The notes below the pieces were generated by a model that was not told the origin of the DNA, searched no databases, and was given only the letters and a program-made list of their open reading frames with translations. DNA of 64,000 nt from the NCBI RefSeq assembly GCF_014946725.1, contig NZ_JACFXY010000013.1:43592-107591 (forward strand), written 5' to 3'. Source of the stretch: Mixta mediterraneensis (GTDB lineage Bacteria; Pseudomonadota; Gammaproteobacteria; Enterobacterales; Enterobacteriaceae). Of this stretch, positions 46,193 through 57,889 are shown in pieces. Position 1 is the stretch's first letter. Each line of letters begins with the position of its first letter. Position numbers and translations under genes: made by a program.

Positions 46193-47143
46193 TTATGCGC
46201 GGATACTGCCGTAGTGCGCTACTGTTGCAGCGGGCACAACAGCCGTTTCCGGCGTCACCAAGTACATGCGTGCCCCGTCTCCGGATGCTGTCTGCCGCAG
46301 TTCCTCTGTCGGGTATGGACCACTGTCAACATGGTCACCACGATCAAAGCAGTTGTAACCTGACGTGCCGGCATCCGGTGAAATCCAGTAGTGTCGGATT
46401 TCACAGTCAAACAGCTGTGACAGCTCGCCCATGACCTCACCTGACGGTGGATACCAGGGGGACGTAAAGCTCAGCGAAAGTGAACTCACGTCATCGCGGC
46501 TCCAGTTGGCCTGATGGCCTGCCGTGAACTCCATGCCAAAGAGCTGCATGTAAAGTTCTGACGACGAACTGAGCCCGGTGAACAGGCCACTTTCGCCATT
46601 CAGCTCCGTGGCCAGACGTGACGGCATCACCATCAGCATGTCACAGGGACAGGTTGTATCAGGCATAATGCTCAGCCATTCCCAGAGCTCCTGCGGATCA
46701 AACTGACCGCCTGCACCGGCAACGCCAAACCAGTCGGCATAGTGCACAACCATCAGCTGCACCATTATCTGCCGCGCTGAAAAGGGAATCGCTTCCCATT
46801 TCAATGCATCGATGCCGGACTGCAGCCAGATTTTATCCATGCGGGAGATCGTCCTGGTATCAAGCCAGGCATCCTGTTCCAGCAGTTCGAGAAAGTGCTG
46901 AAACGCCTGGTTGGTAGAAATCTGCGCGCCCGTGCCGGATGCGGTCAGCATCGGATACGGTGCGTACTCCACCGCCCTTACGGGCTTAAGTATGCCGGCA
47001 CAGCCGGCGAGGAACAGCTTTATGGCCTGCCGGATGGCATGCCGATAGAGCGGTTTTTCCGTGCCGGCAATCCAGGGCTGCATCACATCGAGGCAGACGG
47101 ATTTACCAGTGATTTCCAGACGGTTATGGCACCATGAAAACAT
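46193..47143 (-). CDS. DUF1281-type plasmid protein (ferredoxin-like N-terminal domain)
   Basis: 316 residues. The start MFSWCHNRLEITGKSVCLD and the C-terminal LFDCEIRHYWISPDAGTSGYNCFDRG resemble DUF1281/YubB proteins of the leading region of F-like and related plasmids. Function unknown. ATG 47143 has AGAGGAG seven bases upstream; the frame upstream to 47230 is not translated from a good start. Preceded by a leader hairpin. Confidence 0.65.
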   Translation of the reverse strand: MFSWCHNRLEITGKSVCLDVMQPWIAGTEKPLYRHAIRQAIKLFLAGCAGILKPVRAVEYAPYPMLTASGTGAQISTNQAFQHFLELLEQDAWLDTRTISRMDKIWLQSGIDALKWEAIPFSARQIMVQLMVVHYADWFGVAGAGGQFDPQELWEWLSIMPDTTCPCDMLMVMPSRLATELNGESGLFTGLSSSSELYMQLFGMEFTAGHQANWSRDDVSSLSLSFTSPWYPPSGEVMGELSQLFDCEIRHYWISPDAGTSGYNCFDRGDHVDSGPYPTEELRQTASGDGARMYLVTPETAVVPAATVAHYGSIRA

Positions 47144-47185
47144 TGTGAAACTCCTCTTGTCGGTTAAAACGAAAAGAGGACATCT

Positions 47186-47208
47186 CCCTGAGGAAGATGC
47201 CCTCAGGG
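47186..47208 (-). repeat. Leader hairpin b (before the DUF1281-type gene)
   Basis: CCCTGAGG pairs with CCTCAGGG around AAGATGC, 43 bases upstream of the start codon. Confidence 0.65.
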
Positions 47209-47417
47209 GGATGATGGCGGCCGGAGCCACCGGGTCAGGTTATGCCGCCTGTTCCGTATTCCGGTTCAGGGGCTCAGGTAAATATTCCGAGGCTTCCCGG
47301 GCGAAACGACAAGCACGGAAAATCGCGCGTTTGTCTTCACGAAGGGCTGGTTCCTCGAAGGCGTACACAGAGTCACCACCCGGTGGCGGACGATGCGCCA
47401 CCGGTGAGTGAAAAAAA

Positions 47418-48029
47418 TCAGTAATAACGTAAGGACCCGTCGGACATCACCGAACGGATACGGTCACGTACGCTCGCGACCGCACGGTCAAACCTCTCCC
47501 GGTCAGCGGGTTTCGCCCGTTTTGAGTCCAGGCGTATCACCTGGTCCAGAACACGCCATGCCTGTGAACGCCAGCTGAGACGTTCAGCATCACCCACGCA
47601 GGCATGGTAGTGGCGTAACGACTGGTCATAAAGCCACTCTATCCGGTCACGGTATTCGCCCACCGGCACATACACTTTCAGTGGCGGCCGGGTTTCTTTA
47701 CGAAGTGTCAGCGCGTTATTCAGGTCACTGATAACGGGCTTAATGAGCAGGTCATGATGGTCATCCAGCACGGCATCAAACATGCTCTGCGCCATAAAGG
47801 TCTGAAAGGAAAATTCCCGTTCGGGTATCAGTGTGTCGGCAAGTGCAGACCAGTCTGCATCCTTTGACGAATTGCAGCCTGCAGCCCAGGCTTTCATCCA
47901 CTCTCCCGGACGTTTGTCATCCGGTACGCGGATATAAATCCCCTGGTTCTTTTCAAGTATCAGCGGGCGCTTCATACCCAGGTTCTGTGTAAACAGCGGA
48001 CGAAGCTCATAAGAAGTAAAACGGATCAT
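47418..48029 (-). CDS. Plasmid-type hypothetical protein (possibly DUF3085)
   Basis: 203 residues: MIRFTSYELRPLFTQNLGMKRPLIL, then a central helical part with DAVLDDHHDLLIKP and a basic C-terminus RVLDQVIRLDSKRAKPADRERF. Similar proteins occur on enterobacterial conjugative plasmids; I recall the name DUF3085 for this type but cannot confirm it. CCGGAGGAAAT precedes the ATG. Preceded by a leader hairpin. Confidence 0.6.
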   Translation of the reverse strand: MIRFTSYELRPLFTQNLGMKRPLILEKNQGIYIRVPDDKRPGEWMKAWAAGCNSSKDADWSALADTLIPEREFSFQTFMAQSMFDAVLDDHHDLLIKPVISDLNNALTLRKETRPPLKVYVPVGEYRDRIEWLYDQSLRHYHACVGDAERLSWRSQAWRVLDQVIRLDSKRAKPADRERFDRAVASVRDRIRSVMSDGSLRYY

Positions 48030-48058
48030 ATTTCCTCCGGAGAAAAAGGAGGAAACCT

Positions 48059-48083
48059 CCCCTGGAGGGAAGGTCCCTCCGGG
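48059..48083 (-). repeat. Leader hairpin c (before the 203-residue gene)
   Basis: GGAGGGA and TCCCTCC pair around AGG, extended by CC/GG. It lies 30 bases upstream of the start codon. Confidence 0.65.
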
Positions 48084-48107
48084 AAGTGTTAATCAGTCAG
48101 AACTGAT

Positions 48108-48416
48108 TCAGTCGAAGCGGTAACGCAGCCCGGCCATCTGCTGCGCCATCTGCCGGCCTGCCCGTAAAGCCTTACGGGCGGAGGCAAACTGACCGGTGCT
48201 GGCCTGTTGCTGGTACTGCCAGTCACGCGAACTGTAGCCCGTTCTGCGTGTAATTATGGCGGTAAAACCGCCTTCAGACTCAACGACACCGGCGCGGAAA
48301 CTGCTGTAACCGCTGCGGTTGGTGAACCATTCGGCCTGCTGCTGCCGCATTGCCTCTGAAAGGCGACTGAGAGCATGCGTGGAACGGTTGATAAGTAACA
48401 GTATTATACTGCTCAT
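48108..48416 (-). CDS. Plasmid-type hypothetical protein
   Basis: 102 residues from ATG 48416, which has GGAGAAAACC directly upstream. N-terminal hydrophobic stretch (SSIILLLINRS), then basic and glutamine-rich sequence (MRQQQAEWF, YQQQASTGQF, MAQQMAGLRYRFD). No known domain. Same strand and leader type as its neighbours. Confidence 0.55.
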   Translation of the reverse strand: MSSIILLLINRSTHALSRLSEAMRQQQAEWFTNRSGYSSFRAGVVESEGGFTAIITRRTGYSSRDWQYQQQASTGQFASARKALRAGRQMAQQMAGLRYRFD

Positions 48417-48457
48417 GGTTTTCTCCTTGATGAATGCGGAGAAAACCATCACCGCAG

Positions 48458-48481
48458 ATGCAGGGAGGTTTATCCCCGCAT
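48458..48481 (-). repeat. Leader hairpin d (before the 102-residue gene)
   Basis: ATGCAGGGA and TCCCCGCAT pair with one A-C mismatch around GGTTTA, 42 bases upstream of the start codon. Confidence 0.6.
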
Positions 48482-48513
48482 GGGTTGGTACACCAGTGAT
48501 AAGCTGGCTTTAC

Positions 48514-48882
48514 TCAGAAAGCAGCTTCGCTGTTTTCCATCATAATAAGCCACTCTTCGTCTTCAACCGCCCGGTTGTAAAAGTACGTCCAGACGGCTTC
48601 GTTCAGTTTCCGTCCCTTCTCACAGAGACGGTCAAACATCTCCTGCCATGAAGGCGGAACCTCGCCGCGCACCGACAGCTCTGCGAGCTGCGCTGCCACA
48701 TCGCCCAGTTTCCAGTCTATGCTCCGGAAACTGTCATCGTCCGATTCGTCAACAAGGCCAAGACGCTGAAGGGCATCGATCATCATGAGATTACCTTCCG
48801 CTCTGGCCAGTTCGATGCGATGAGAAGTCCGCTCGTTAGCTAAAATGTGGAACAGTTCTTCTTTGGTAAATGAGTCTTTCAT
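48514..48882 (-). CDS. Plasmid-type hypothetical acidic protein
   Basis: 122 residues, mostly helical and acidic: KDSFTKEELFHILANERT, then GLVDESDDDSFRSIDWKLGD and NRAVEDEEWLIMMENSEAAF. No known domain. The IS21-family element inserted 19 bases upstream of the ATG, cutting the gene from its leader hairpin and promoter. Confidence 0.55.
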   Translation of the reverse strand: MKDSFTKEELFHILANERTSHRIELARAEGNLMMIDALQRLGLVDESDDDSFRSIDWKLGDVAAQLAELSVRGEVPPSWQEMFDRLCEKGRKLNEAVWTYFYNRAVEDEEWLIMMENSEAAF

Positions 48883-48986
48883 GGTGGATTCCTTTGAGAA
48901 TTGTCGCTACCGATGTAAAACTGGCCCACCTGCCGATGTAAATCTGACCCACCTAGGGTAAAAATGGCAGTTTTAAGGCACTGCCA

Positions 48987-50800
<1,814 letters not shown>

Positions 50801-50880
50801 TTCAAAGGGGGTGGGTCAGTTTTACTTTGGCAGGGTGGGTCAGAATTCGATCGGTATTGACAGAGAATGACGGAACCCAT

Positions 50881-50909
50881 CCCTGACGGGAACTGAGTTC
50901 CCTTAAGGG
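50881..50909 (-). repeat. Leader hairpin e (now separated from its gene by IS21)
   Basis: CCCTGACGGGAAC pairs with GTTCCCTTAAGGG around TGA. Without the IS it would lie about 31 bases upstream of the 122-residue gene starting at 48882, matching the other leaders. Confidence 0.65.
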
Positions 50910-50951
50910 TGAGATGAATGCCTGACTCAGTCAGACGTAATCAAAGGTTGA

Positions 50952-51095
50952 TCAGCAGGGTACAAACGCATCTGCCTGAGACTTCCGCGCTTCCCGGAAA
51001 CCGTCATGGCATCCTTCCTGCCACCGGGTGGCATCAAACTCCAGTCCGGTTCTGGTTAAATACCTGAGTAATGCACGGGGACAGCGTTTCTTCAT
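50952..51095 (-). CDS. Small basic protein (47 residues)
   Basis: MKKRCPRALLRYLTRTGLEF then DATRWQEGCHDGFREARKSQ, ending in AFVPC. The amino-acid composition looks coding (few rare residues, Trp and Arg spaced through an amphipathic pattern), and it lies 18 bases after the 78-residue gene on the same strand, so it is probably its second cistron. No strong ribosome site. Confidence 0.5.
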   Translation of the reverse strand: MKKRCPRALLRYLTRTGLEFDATRWQEGCHDGFREARKSQADAFVPC

Positions 51096-51113
51096 ACCGT
51101 GGTACTGACGGTC

Positions 51114-51350
51114 TCAGAAGAAATAGGCGGCCTGGTAAACGCTGCACTCAGTGAGCATCTTTGCTTCCGCTTCATCTTCAGCCGGAATAAAAGCTCTGGC
51201 ACGCTTCAGCTCATCAGCAATCAGGCACAACGCCTCTGCGTCTGCTCTGAACCGGAAAAACCAATCTGACAGTCGCGAGCGGGGTGCACATGAATGCAGT
51301 GTGCGTTCAGTAACGATGAAAAAAAAATGAATAATATCGAGTAAATGCAT
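51114..51350 (-). CDS. Plasmid-type hypothetical protein (78 residues)
   Basis: MHLLDIIHFFFIVTERTLHS, then LSDWFFRFRADAEALCLIADELKRARAF. ATG 51350 follows GGAGAAGCAACC. No known domain. Preceded by leader hairpin f, and followed by the 47-residue cistron. Confidence 0.55.
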   Translation of the reverse strand: MHLLDIIHFFFIVTERTLHSCAPRSRLSDWFFRFRADAEALCLIADELKRARAFIPAEDEAEAKMLTECSVYQAAYFF

Positions 51351-51382
51351 GGTTGCTTCTCCGGGATTCAGGGAAACAACCA

Positions 51383-51410
51383 CCCTGTACGGGAAGCGTT
51401 TTCCCGTGGG
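51383..51410 (-). repeat. Leader hairpin f (before the 78-residue gene)
   Basis: ACGGGAA and TTTCCCGT pair around GCG, extended by CCC/GGG. It lies 33 bases upstream of the start codon. Confidence 0.65.
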
Positions 51411-51852
51411 ATGAAAATCTGGAAGATGAGTTGAATGGACCTTAACCTGGTTATTAGGTCCCTGTTTGCAAAGGTTAACAGGTTTGAACCGCCCGAAAGC
51501 GCCATCTCTCAGGTTGTGATGACATTGGCATGTGATTACCCGAAGGCGTTCCTCTCAAATCACCGGAACATTGGCAGTTGTCATGATGACAACGGTTAGC
51601 GAATTAATCGTACACAATTCCTTCATCTCCGGCAATAGTGTCAACGCAAAGAGGGCTTCACCTTGTAATCTAAGCCCGGGTGATGAGATCTTCAGATGTA
51701 ATTCCCATACTGTCATGAGTGTTTCTCATTAATAAACCATTTCGGCGATTGTAGATATATCAGTGGTTAGATCAAAGTTGTCAGCGATACCAGTATCTGC
51801 CCATAGCTACAATCTCAAAACACAGACCCAATAACAAAATGGTCGATTCTTA
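51411..51852. other. About 440 bp without a gene, island side of IS427 copy 2
   Basis: Open frames here are short and have no ribosome site. It should hold the minus-strand promoter for the 78-residue gene. I see no further leader hairpin, repeat or RNA gene. Confidence 0.4.
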
Positions 51853-52721
51853 GAACCTATCCCAAAAGGAATTGTCAGATCGTAAATAATGGCAATTTTT
51901 GAGGGCGAAGTATGGCGGGCAACAAGTGGCAGATCAGCGATGAACTCTGGGAGAAAATGGCTCCACTTCTCCCGGAACATAAAACCCACCATCCGCTGGG
52001 CACGCATCGTAGACGTGTTGATAATCGTGCCGCAATGAACGCCATTTTCTTTGTGCTCAGAACCGGTTGCCAATGGAATGCCCTGAATGCCACGGATATT
52101 TGCTCATCCAGCTCAGCCCACCGCCGCTTTCAGGAATGGCGGGATGCTGGAGTATTTGAACGCTTCTGGCAAAACGGGCTGCTTGCCTGCGAGAAGCGGG
52201 ATGCCATTGACTGGTCATGGTTGTCGATGGATGGCTGCATGACAAAATCGCCCCTTGCAGGCTCAAAAAAACAGGTCGCAACCCGACTGACAGGGGGAAG
52301 CAGGGAGTAAAGCGGAGCCTGATGACCGACGGGAACGGGCTTCCGCTCTCGCTGGCTGTCGCAGGGGCAAATACCCACGACATAAAACTGGTTGAAGATA
52401 CGCTGGACGCGCTACAGACCGGCAGGCCGGGTCGCAGGCTGCATCTGTGTATGGACAAAGGCTATGAGGCTGAATGGGTGGAAATTTGTTTGAAAGCTCG
52501 TCGTTATGAACCTCATATCCAGTCGGGGAAAGAGGAGTCTGAGGCAATTAAAAACAGCGAGTTCAGGGCTCATCGTTGGGTTGTGGAAAGAACGCATAGC
52601 TGGATGAATCGCTTTCGCCGCATACTGACGCGATGGGAGAAGAAAGTCGAAAACTACGAGGCGATGCTGCATTTTGCTTGCAGCATCATTGTCTGGAATA
52701 AAATCCTTTTGGGATAGGTTC
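51853..52721 (+). mobile_element. IS5-family, IS427-group element, copy 2 (inverted relative to copy 1)
   Basis: 869 bp, apparently identical to 42980-43848 but reversed. Its flanks are TTA on the left (51850-51852) and TAA on the right (52722-52724), which do not match as a direct repeat, unlike copy 1. It marks the junction between plasmid-type DNA and chromosomal DNA. Confidence 0.92.
51912..52717 (+). CDS. IS427-group transposase, two overlapping frames (copy 2)
   Basis: Same OrfA (51912-52310) and OrfB (52217-52717) pair as copy 1, with the seven-A slippery run at 52265-52271. Both frames intact. Confidence 0.88.
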
Positions 52722-53300
52722 TAAGCGTCAGGCTCAGCAACGTTATTGCCTGGCGTTTTAATCGAAAGGGAATAAGCGGTTTATTCCGGTTTAGATCACA
52801 ACCCGATTATTTACCGTTTGCCAGGCGATAAAAGTAAATATAATGTTGCTAATGAGAATAGTTATCTTGTATGGAAGTATGATTTTTATTTATCGGTTAT
52901 TTTTCGCGATTATTACATTACGGAAATAATTGCGGGTGTTATTTATACAATATTGTCTTGTTCCCCGATGTTTGTGCGGTTTTTAGTTAAATTCCTGCCT
53001 CGATAGTCCGTTACCTCGCTGTAACCTAAGCGCAACAGTTGATTAAATTTCACTATAAAATAAATAGTATTTATTTTTTACATTTAGAAATGCCTATATC
53101 CCTAATATTGCCAGCTTATTAACCGATATATTTCGTCATTCACATAATTATTACTTTTATCCGGCATTATCCTGATTGCAATGGGTTGGCTTATTCTGTT
53201 TTCCCTGCGTCTTACTTCAGTAAGGTTATGGGGCACAAAATGATACTTTTTTGTAAAAAGGTGACTGTTTGGGTATCTGGCAGATGAGAGTCGTGCGGCT
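52722..53300. other. Promoter-side region of the gluconate dehydrogenase operon
   Basis: About 580 bp, strongly AT-rich in the middle, no supported gene. The first 100 bp after the IS contain a short hairpin (GCGTCAGGC...GCCTGGCG). I could not assign a promoter or operator for the dehydrogenase genes with confidence, nor find a copy of the tRNA-Phe 3' end here. Confidence 0.4.
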
Positions 53301-54029
53301 ATGCTTCTTCAAAAACCCACCACCAGACGTAAATTTCTGCTGGGTTCATTATTGGCTTTGCCATTAAGTGACCTGGTATTTAAAGGAATAACTGCAGCGC
53401 AGGCCGCAGAAATGGCAGCACCGGAATTAGCTGATTACAAACCCATATTCTTCAGTGCTGAAGAGTGGCAATTTATTTTAGCGGCCACCGATCGTTTGAT
53501 TCCGGCGGGCGGCAAAGGTAAAGCGCCGGGCGCACTGGAAACCAACGTACCCATTTTTATCGATCAGCAGCTGCACAGCGAAGAATTTGGCAGCGAAATC
53601 TATCTACAGGGGCCGTTTAACGTGCACGCACCTGCTACGATGGGTTACCAGATTCCTTTCCGGCCACAGCAGATGTACCAGACGGGCATCAAACTGGTTA
53701 ATCAGTGGGCGCAGAGCACCTATCAAAAACCCTTCCATGAGCTTTCTGAGAAAGAGAAAGACGACGCGCTGACCGGGATCAACAAAAATACTGTCGACTT
53801 CGCAGCGTTGGGTGAAGCCAACCTGAAAGCGTCGCAATTCTTTAACCAACTGCTTTCCGATACCAAACACGGTTACCTCGCCGATCCGATGTACGGCGGC
53901 AATAAAGGTATGAAAGCCTGGATTGCCATCGGCTTCCCCGGTGCGCGTGCCAGCTTCACCGAATGGGTGAAACAGCACAACGTTCCGTATCCGCTAGGCC
54001 CGGTTAGTGTGAAGGGCGAACGCGCTTAA
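53301..54029 (+). CDS. Gluconate 2-dehydrogenase, small (gamma) subunit
   Basis: 242 residues with a twin-arginine signal peptide (TTRRKFLLGSLLALPLSD). Member of the gluconate 2-dehydrogenase subunit 3 family: FFSAEEWQFILAATDRLIPA, FIDQQL, GYLADPMYGGNKGMKAWIAIGFPGA (in parts). It chaperones export of the co-folded large subunit, which has no signal of its own, and holds it at the periplasmic face. First of three genes, 38 bases before the large subunit. Confidence 0.9.
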   Translation: MLLQKPTTRRKFLLGSLLALPLSDLVFKGITAAQAAEMAAPELADYKPIFFSAEEWQFILAATDRLIPAGGKGKAPGALETNVPIFIDQQLHSEEFGSEIYLQGPFNVHAPATMGYQIPFRPQQMYQTGIKLVNQWAQSTYQKPFHELSEKEKDDALTGINKNTVDFAALGEANLKASQFFNQLLSDTKHGYLADPMYGGNKGMKAWIAIGFPGARASFTEWVKQHNVPYPLGPVSVKGERA

Positions 54030-54067
54030 CCGCGCATTCCGAATCAGGTATTTGAAACAGGATTATC

Positions 54068-55837
54068 ATGGCACAGGTTACTAAAAAAGAAGTCGATGTC
54101 GTCGTCTGCGGACTCGGCTGGGCCGGCTCGCTGATGAGCATTGAGCTGGCGCTGGCAGGGCTTGAAGTGCGCGCATTAGAGCGCGGCGGCGATCGCGATT
54201 ATGATGAGTTCGCCTATCCAAAACCGGCGGATGAGTATGCGTATGCGGTACGTAATAAAGTATTTGCTACCCCAGCGGAAGCTGCGGTAACGGTTCGCTA
54301 TAACACCAGCCAGACGGCACTGCCAACCCGTAAATGGGGCGCGTTTGCGCCGGGCACTGGCGTGGGCGGCTCCGGTCTGCACTGGACGGCAGTTCTGCTG
54401 CGTCCAACCCCAACCGACATCAAGCTGAAAACTTACGTGGACGAGGCATACAAGCCAGGCATCCTGCAGGAAGATATGCGTGTGATGGATTTCCCGTTTA
54501 CCTGGGATGAAATCGAACCATATTTCTATAAATTTGAACTGATTTGCGGTCAGTCCGGTAATACCGGCAACCTGCGCGGCAACATTCTTGAAGGCGGGGA
54601 TCCGTTTGAAGGCCCGCGCTCTGAGCCTTATCCGCTGCCCGCGCTGGATGATACGTTAAACAACGTGATGTTCAAAGAAGCGGCGGCTAAGCTTGGGTAT
54701 CATCCGTTCCCGAACCCGTCAGCGTGTGTTTCTCGCGCATGGAAAAACCCATACGGCAACCAGATCGCACCGTGTAACTACTGCGGCTATTGCAGTAAAT
54801 ATCCCTGCCTGAACTACTCTAAAGCCTCACCGCAAACGGCCGTGATGGATGCCCTGAAGCGTATGCCGAACTTCTCTTATGAAGTGAACGCGGAAGTGAT
54901 CAAAGTGGTGCTGAACGACGACAAGAAAACCGCTAAAGGTGTGATCTATATCGACGGTCAGGGCAATGAATGCTTCCAGCCAGCGAAGATTGTGGTGCTG
55001 AGTAGCTTCCAGCTTTATAACGTGCGTTTGATGTTGCTGTCTGGCATTGGCAAGCCGTACAACCCTATTACCGAAGAAGGTGTGGTAGGGCGTAACTATG
55101 CGTTCCTGTCGAACGGCGGCGCGACGCTATTCTTCAAAGATAAGCACTTCAACCCGTATGCGACTGCGGGAGCAACGGGCCAGATGTTCAACGACATCTC
55201 GCCGGGCAATTTCGATGGTCCTTCACTCGGTTTCCTTGGCGGTGCGAAGATCCATAGTTCACAGGCCACGGGAACGCCAATCAGCGCGGCTCTGCCAAAA
55301 GGCACGCCGACCTGGGGAGCAGGCTGGAAAGAGGGCCTGGAAGAGTGGTATGGCCATTCAATGAAGATCAGTATCACGACGACCTGCCAGTCGTACCGTG
55401 ACATCTATCTGGATCTGGATCCGAACTATAACGATCACCACGGTTTGCCGCTGCTGCGTATGACGTTCAACTGGAAAGAGAACGAGTTGAAACTGCAGCA
55501 ATATCTGAAAGGAATTGTGGGCAATATCGCGAAAGAACTGAATCCAGACAGTATGAGCATGAGCTTCCTGCCAATGGGCGCTGACTTTGATCTGACCAAA
55601 TACGTTTCCACTCACAACGTGGGCGGAGCGGTAATGGGCGATAACCCGAAAACCTCAGCACTGAATAAATATTTACAGAGCTGGGACGTGCACAACGTGT
55701 TTGTGCCGGGCGGCAACGCTTTCCCGCAAAACTTCCAGGCAAACCCGACCGATACCATCGGTGCGATTACCCTGATGGCGGCACAGGCGATCAAAGATCA
55801 GTATCTGAAAAATCCCGGTCCACTGGTACAGGCATAA
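54068..55837 (+). CDS. Gluconate 2-dehydrogenase, FAD-containing large subunit (GMC family)
   Basis: 589 residues. Dinucleotide-binding VVVCGLGWAGSLMSIELA (Gly-rich loop), GTGVGGSGLHWTAVLLR, the CNYCGYCSKYPC cysteine cluster seen in the three-subunit dehydrogenases, and the catalytic His region HNVGGAVMGDNP. Oxidises D-gluconate to 2-ketogluconate (or 2-ketogluconate to the 2,5-diketo form) in the periplasm and passes electrons to the cytochrome. AAACAGGATTATC precedes the ATG. Exact substrate cannot be told from sequence. Confidence 0.9.
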   Translation: MAQVTKKEVDVVVCGLGWAGSLMSIELALAGLEVRALERGGDRDYDEFAYPKPADEYAYAVRNKVFATPAEAAVTVRYNTSQTALPTRKWGAFAPGTGVGGSGLHWTAVLLRPTPTDIKLKTYVDEAYKPGILQEDMRVMDFPFTWDEIEPYFYKFELICGQSGNTGNLRGNILEGGDPFEGPRSEPYPLPALDDTLNNVMFKEAAAKLGYHPFPNPSACVSRAWKNPYGNQIAPCNYCGYCSKYPCLNYSKASPQTAVMDALKRMPNFSYEVNAEVIKVVLNDDKKTAKGVIYIDGQGNECFQPAKIVVLSSFQLYNVRLMLLSGIGKPYNPITEEGVVGRNYAFLSNGGATLFFKDKHFNPYATAGATGQMFNDISPGNFDGPSLGFLGGAKIHSSQATGTPISAALPKGTPTWGAGWKEGLEEWYGHSMKISITTTCQSYRDIYLDLDPNYNDHHGLPLLRMTFNWKENELKLQQYLKGIVGNIAKELNPDSMSMSFLPMGADFDLTKYVSTHNVGGAVMGDNPKTSALNKYLQSWDVHNVFVPGGNAFPQNFQANPTDTIGAITLMAAQAIKDQYLKNPGPLVQA

Positions 55838-55841
55838 GCGC

Positions 55842-57107
55842 ATGAACAAGCTGAATTTTAAATCATTGTTACTCGCCAACGCCGTACTGCTGGCCAGCGG
55901 TTTTGCAGTTCAGGCGCACGCAGAAGATGAAACTCAACTGATCAAACAGGGCGAGTATTTATCGCGCCTTGGCGACTGTATGGCATGTCACTCGGTTGCG
56001 GGTAAGCCAGATTACGCGGGCGGCCTGGCGATTGAGTCGAACCTTGGCACCATTTTCTCCACCAATATCACGCCAGATAAACAACACGGTATCGGTAATT
56101 ACACCGAACAGCAGTTTTCTGACGCGGTACGTAAAGGCATACTGCCGGATGGTTCGCGTTTATATCCGGCGATGCCGTACCCGGATTACGCCAGGATCAG
56201 CGATGCTGATATGCACGCGCTGTACGTCTATTTTATGAAAGGCGTGAAGCCAGGCGCTGAGCAGCCGCCGGAAACCAAGCTGAGCTTTCCGTTCAGCCAG
56301 CGCTGGGGTATGCGTTTCTGGAACTGGGCATTCACTTCCGATAAGCCCTTCCAGCCGATTGATGGCGCGTCTGAAGAAGTGAATCGCGGTGCGTATATTG
56401 TCGAAGGGCTGGGGCACTGTGGTAGCTGTCATACACCACGCGGGTTTGGCATGAACGAGAAAGCGCTCGACAGCAGGGATGATCAATTCCTGGCAGGCGG
56501 CAGCCTGAATAACTGGGATGTGCCGTCACTGCGTGGCTTGCCGCGCTGGAGCGAGCAGGAGATCGTTGATTATCTGCAAACCGGTCGTAACGACAAAGCC
56601 GCAGTAGGGGGCGAGATGAAGTCGGTGATTGAGCACAGCAGCTCACACATGACCGATGCAGACCTGAAAGCTATCGCCGCCTACCTGAAATTTATCGGTG
56701 GCAACCCGCCGCTGCAGGCTTATAACGTGCAGGCGCAACAGGCAACCGAGGCCAGGCTGACGACGGCGAAAAACCTGACTGAAGGTGAACGTCTGTACCT
56801 CGACAACTGTGGCGCTTGCCACTTTGTCACCGGTAAAGGCGCGGCAGGCATTTTCCCGGAGCTGGATCAGGCGACTCTTGTCAATGCGAAGGATCCAACC
56901 GGGTTGATCCACACTATTCTGGTGGGAGCACAACAGCCATCAACTGAGAAAGCCCCTTCGAAACTGGCGATGCCGGGCTTCGGCAATCGTCTGAGCGATG
57001 ATGAAGTCGCGAAGCTTGCAACTTTCGTTCGTCAAGGCTGGAGCAACAAAGCCCCTGCGGTAAGCAAAGAGCAGGTAGCGGAAGTACGTAAGTCATTTGA
57101 GCACTAA
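55842..57107 (+). CDS. Gluconate 2-dehydrogenase, tri-haem cytochrome c subunit
   Basis: 421 residues with signal peptide (LLLANAVLLASGFAVQAHA). Three CxxCH haem sites: CMACH (46-50), CGSCH (about 193) and CGACH (about 325). It carries electrons from the FAD subunit to ubiquinone. It starts four bases after the large-subunit stop, and the operon ends at the following terminator. Confidence 0.92.
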   Translation: MNKLNFKSLLLANAVLLASGFAVQAHAEDETQLIKQGEYLSRLGDCMACHSVAGKPDYAGGLAIESNLGTIFSTNITPDKQHGIGNYTEQQFSDAVRKGILPDGSRLYPAMPYPDYARISDADMHALYVYFMKGVKPGAEQPPETKLSFPFSQRWGMRFWNWAFTSDKPFQPIDGASEEVNRGAYIVEGLGHCGSCHTPRGFGMNEKALDSRDDQFLAGGSLNNWDVPSLRGLPRWSEQEIVDYLQTGRNDKAAVGGEMKSVIEHSSSHMTDADLKAIAAYLKFIGGNPPLQAYNVQAQQATEARLTTAKNLTEGERLYLDNCGACHFVTGKGAAGIFPELDQATLVNAKDPTGLIHTILVGAQQPSTEKAPSKLAMPGFGNRLSDDEVAKLATFVRQGWSNKAPAVSKEQVAEVRKSFEH

Positions 57108-57129
57108 ATACTGAGTACTTAACGGAAAA

Positions 57130-57155
57130 CGGGGCGTCATTAGCGCCCCGTTTTT
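57130..57155. terminator. Bidirectional terminator between gluconate dehydrogenase and marC
   Basis: CGGGGCG (57130-57136) pairs with CGCCCCG (57144-57150) around TCATTAG, followed by TTTTT on the plus strand and by TTTT on the minus strand. Confidence 0.85.
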
Positions 57156-57825
57156 ATCCGTGCAGGCCGTGAGCCACTTCCAGCACACCATTTATTACAA
57201 ACTGCACGCCCATACACACCAGCAAAAATCCCATCAAACGCGAAATGGCTTCGATGCCGCCTTTGCCGACCAGCTTCATAATCCCGCCTGAGCTGCGCAG
57301 CGATATCCATAAAATGACGCTGACCAGAAAGAAGGTGATGACAGGGGCCACGGTCAGCACCCAGTCAGGAAAATCCACGCCGCTCCTGACCGTAGAGGCC
57401 GAGCTGATAATCATTGCAATAGTGCCGGGCCCGGCTGTGCTGGGCATCGCCAGAGGAACAAAGGCGATGTTAACGCTTTCTTTTTTCGCCTCCAGTTCAT
57501 CCTGTTTATGTTTGGCTTCAACCGATTGACCCGCCGGTTTAACCGGGAACAACATGCGAAAACCAATAAAGGCGACGATCAGGCCCCCGGCGATGCGCAA
57601 ACCCGGAATTGAGATACCGAAAGTATGCAGCACTGCGTTACCGGCGTACCATGCCACGATCATAATGGCGAACACATATACGGAGGCTTGCAGCGCCTGA
57701 TGATTGCGCTCGCTATAGCTCATATCGCCCGCAAGGCCAAGAAATAACGCCACGGTGGTGAGTGGATTTGCCAGCGGCAAAATAACCACCAGCCCCAATC
57801 CGATGGCTTTAAATAACTCCAGCAT
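57154..57825 (-). CDS. marC: MarC family inner-membrane protein
   Basis: 223 residues, six predicted helices. [33 protein letters not shown] and [21 protein letters not shown] are almost identical to E. coli MarC (quoted in parts). Function unknown despite the name; not needed for multiple antibiotic resistance. ATG 57825 has CCTGGAG upstream; the longer reading from 57879 is rejected. No marRAB beside it. Confidence 0.9.
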   Translation of the reverse strand: MLELFKAIGLGLVVILPLANPLTTVALFLGLAGDMSYSERNHQALQASVYVFAIMIVAWYAGNAVLHTFGISIPGLRIAGGLIVAFIGFRMLFPVKPAGQSVEAKHKQDELEAKKESVNIAFVPLAMPSTAGPGTIAMIISSASTVRSGVDFPDWVLTVAPVITFFLVSVILWISLRSSGGIMKLVGKGGIEAISRLMGFLLVCMGVQFVINGVLEVAHGLHG

Positions 57826-57889
57826 TTTGCTGCTCCAGGAGAATAGCGCGCCAGCAGGATACTGACGCGCAGCAATCAAAGCGATGCGT

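Noticed and set aside
51532..51732. 66-codon open frame between the plasmid block and IS427 copy 2
   Set aside because: No ribosome site and no coding character; left as intergenic.
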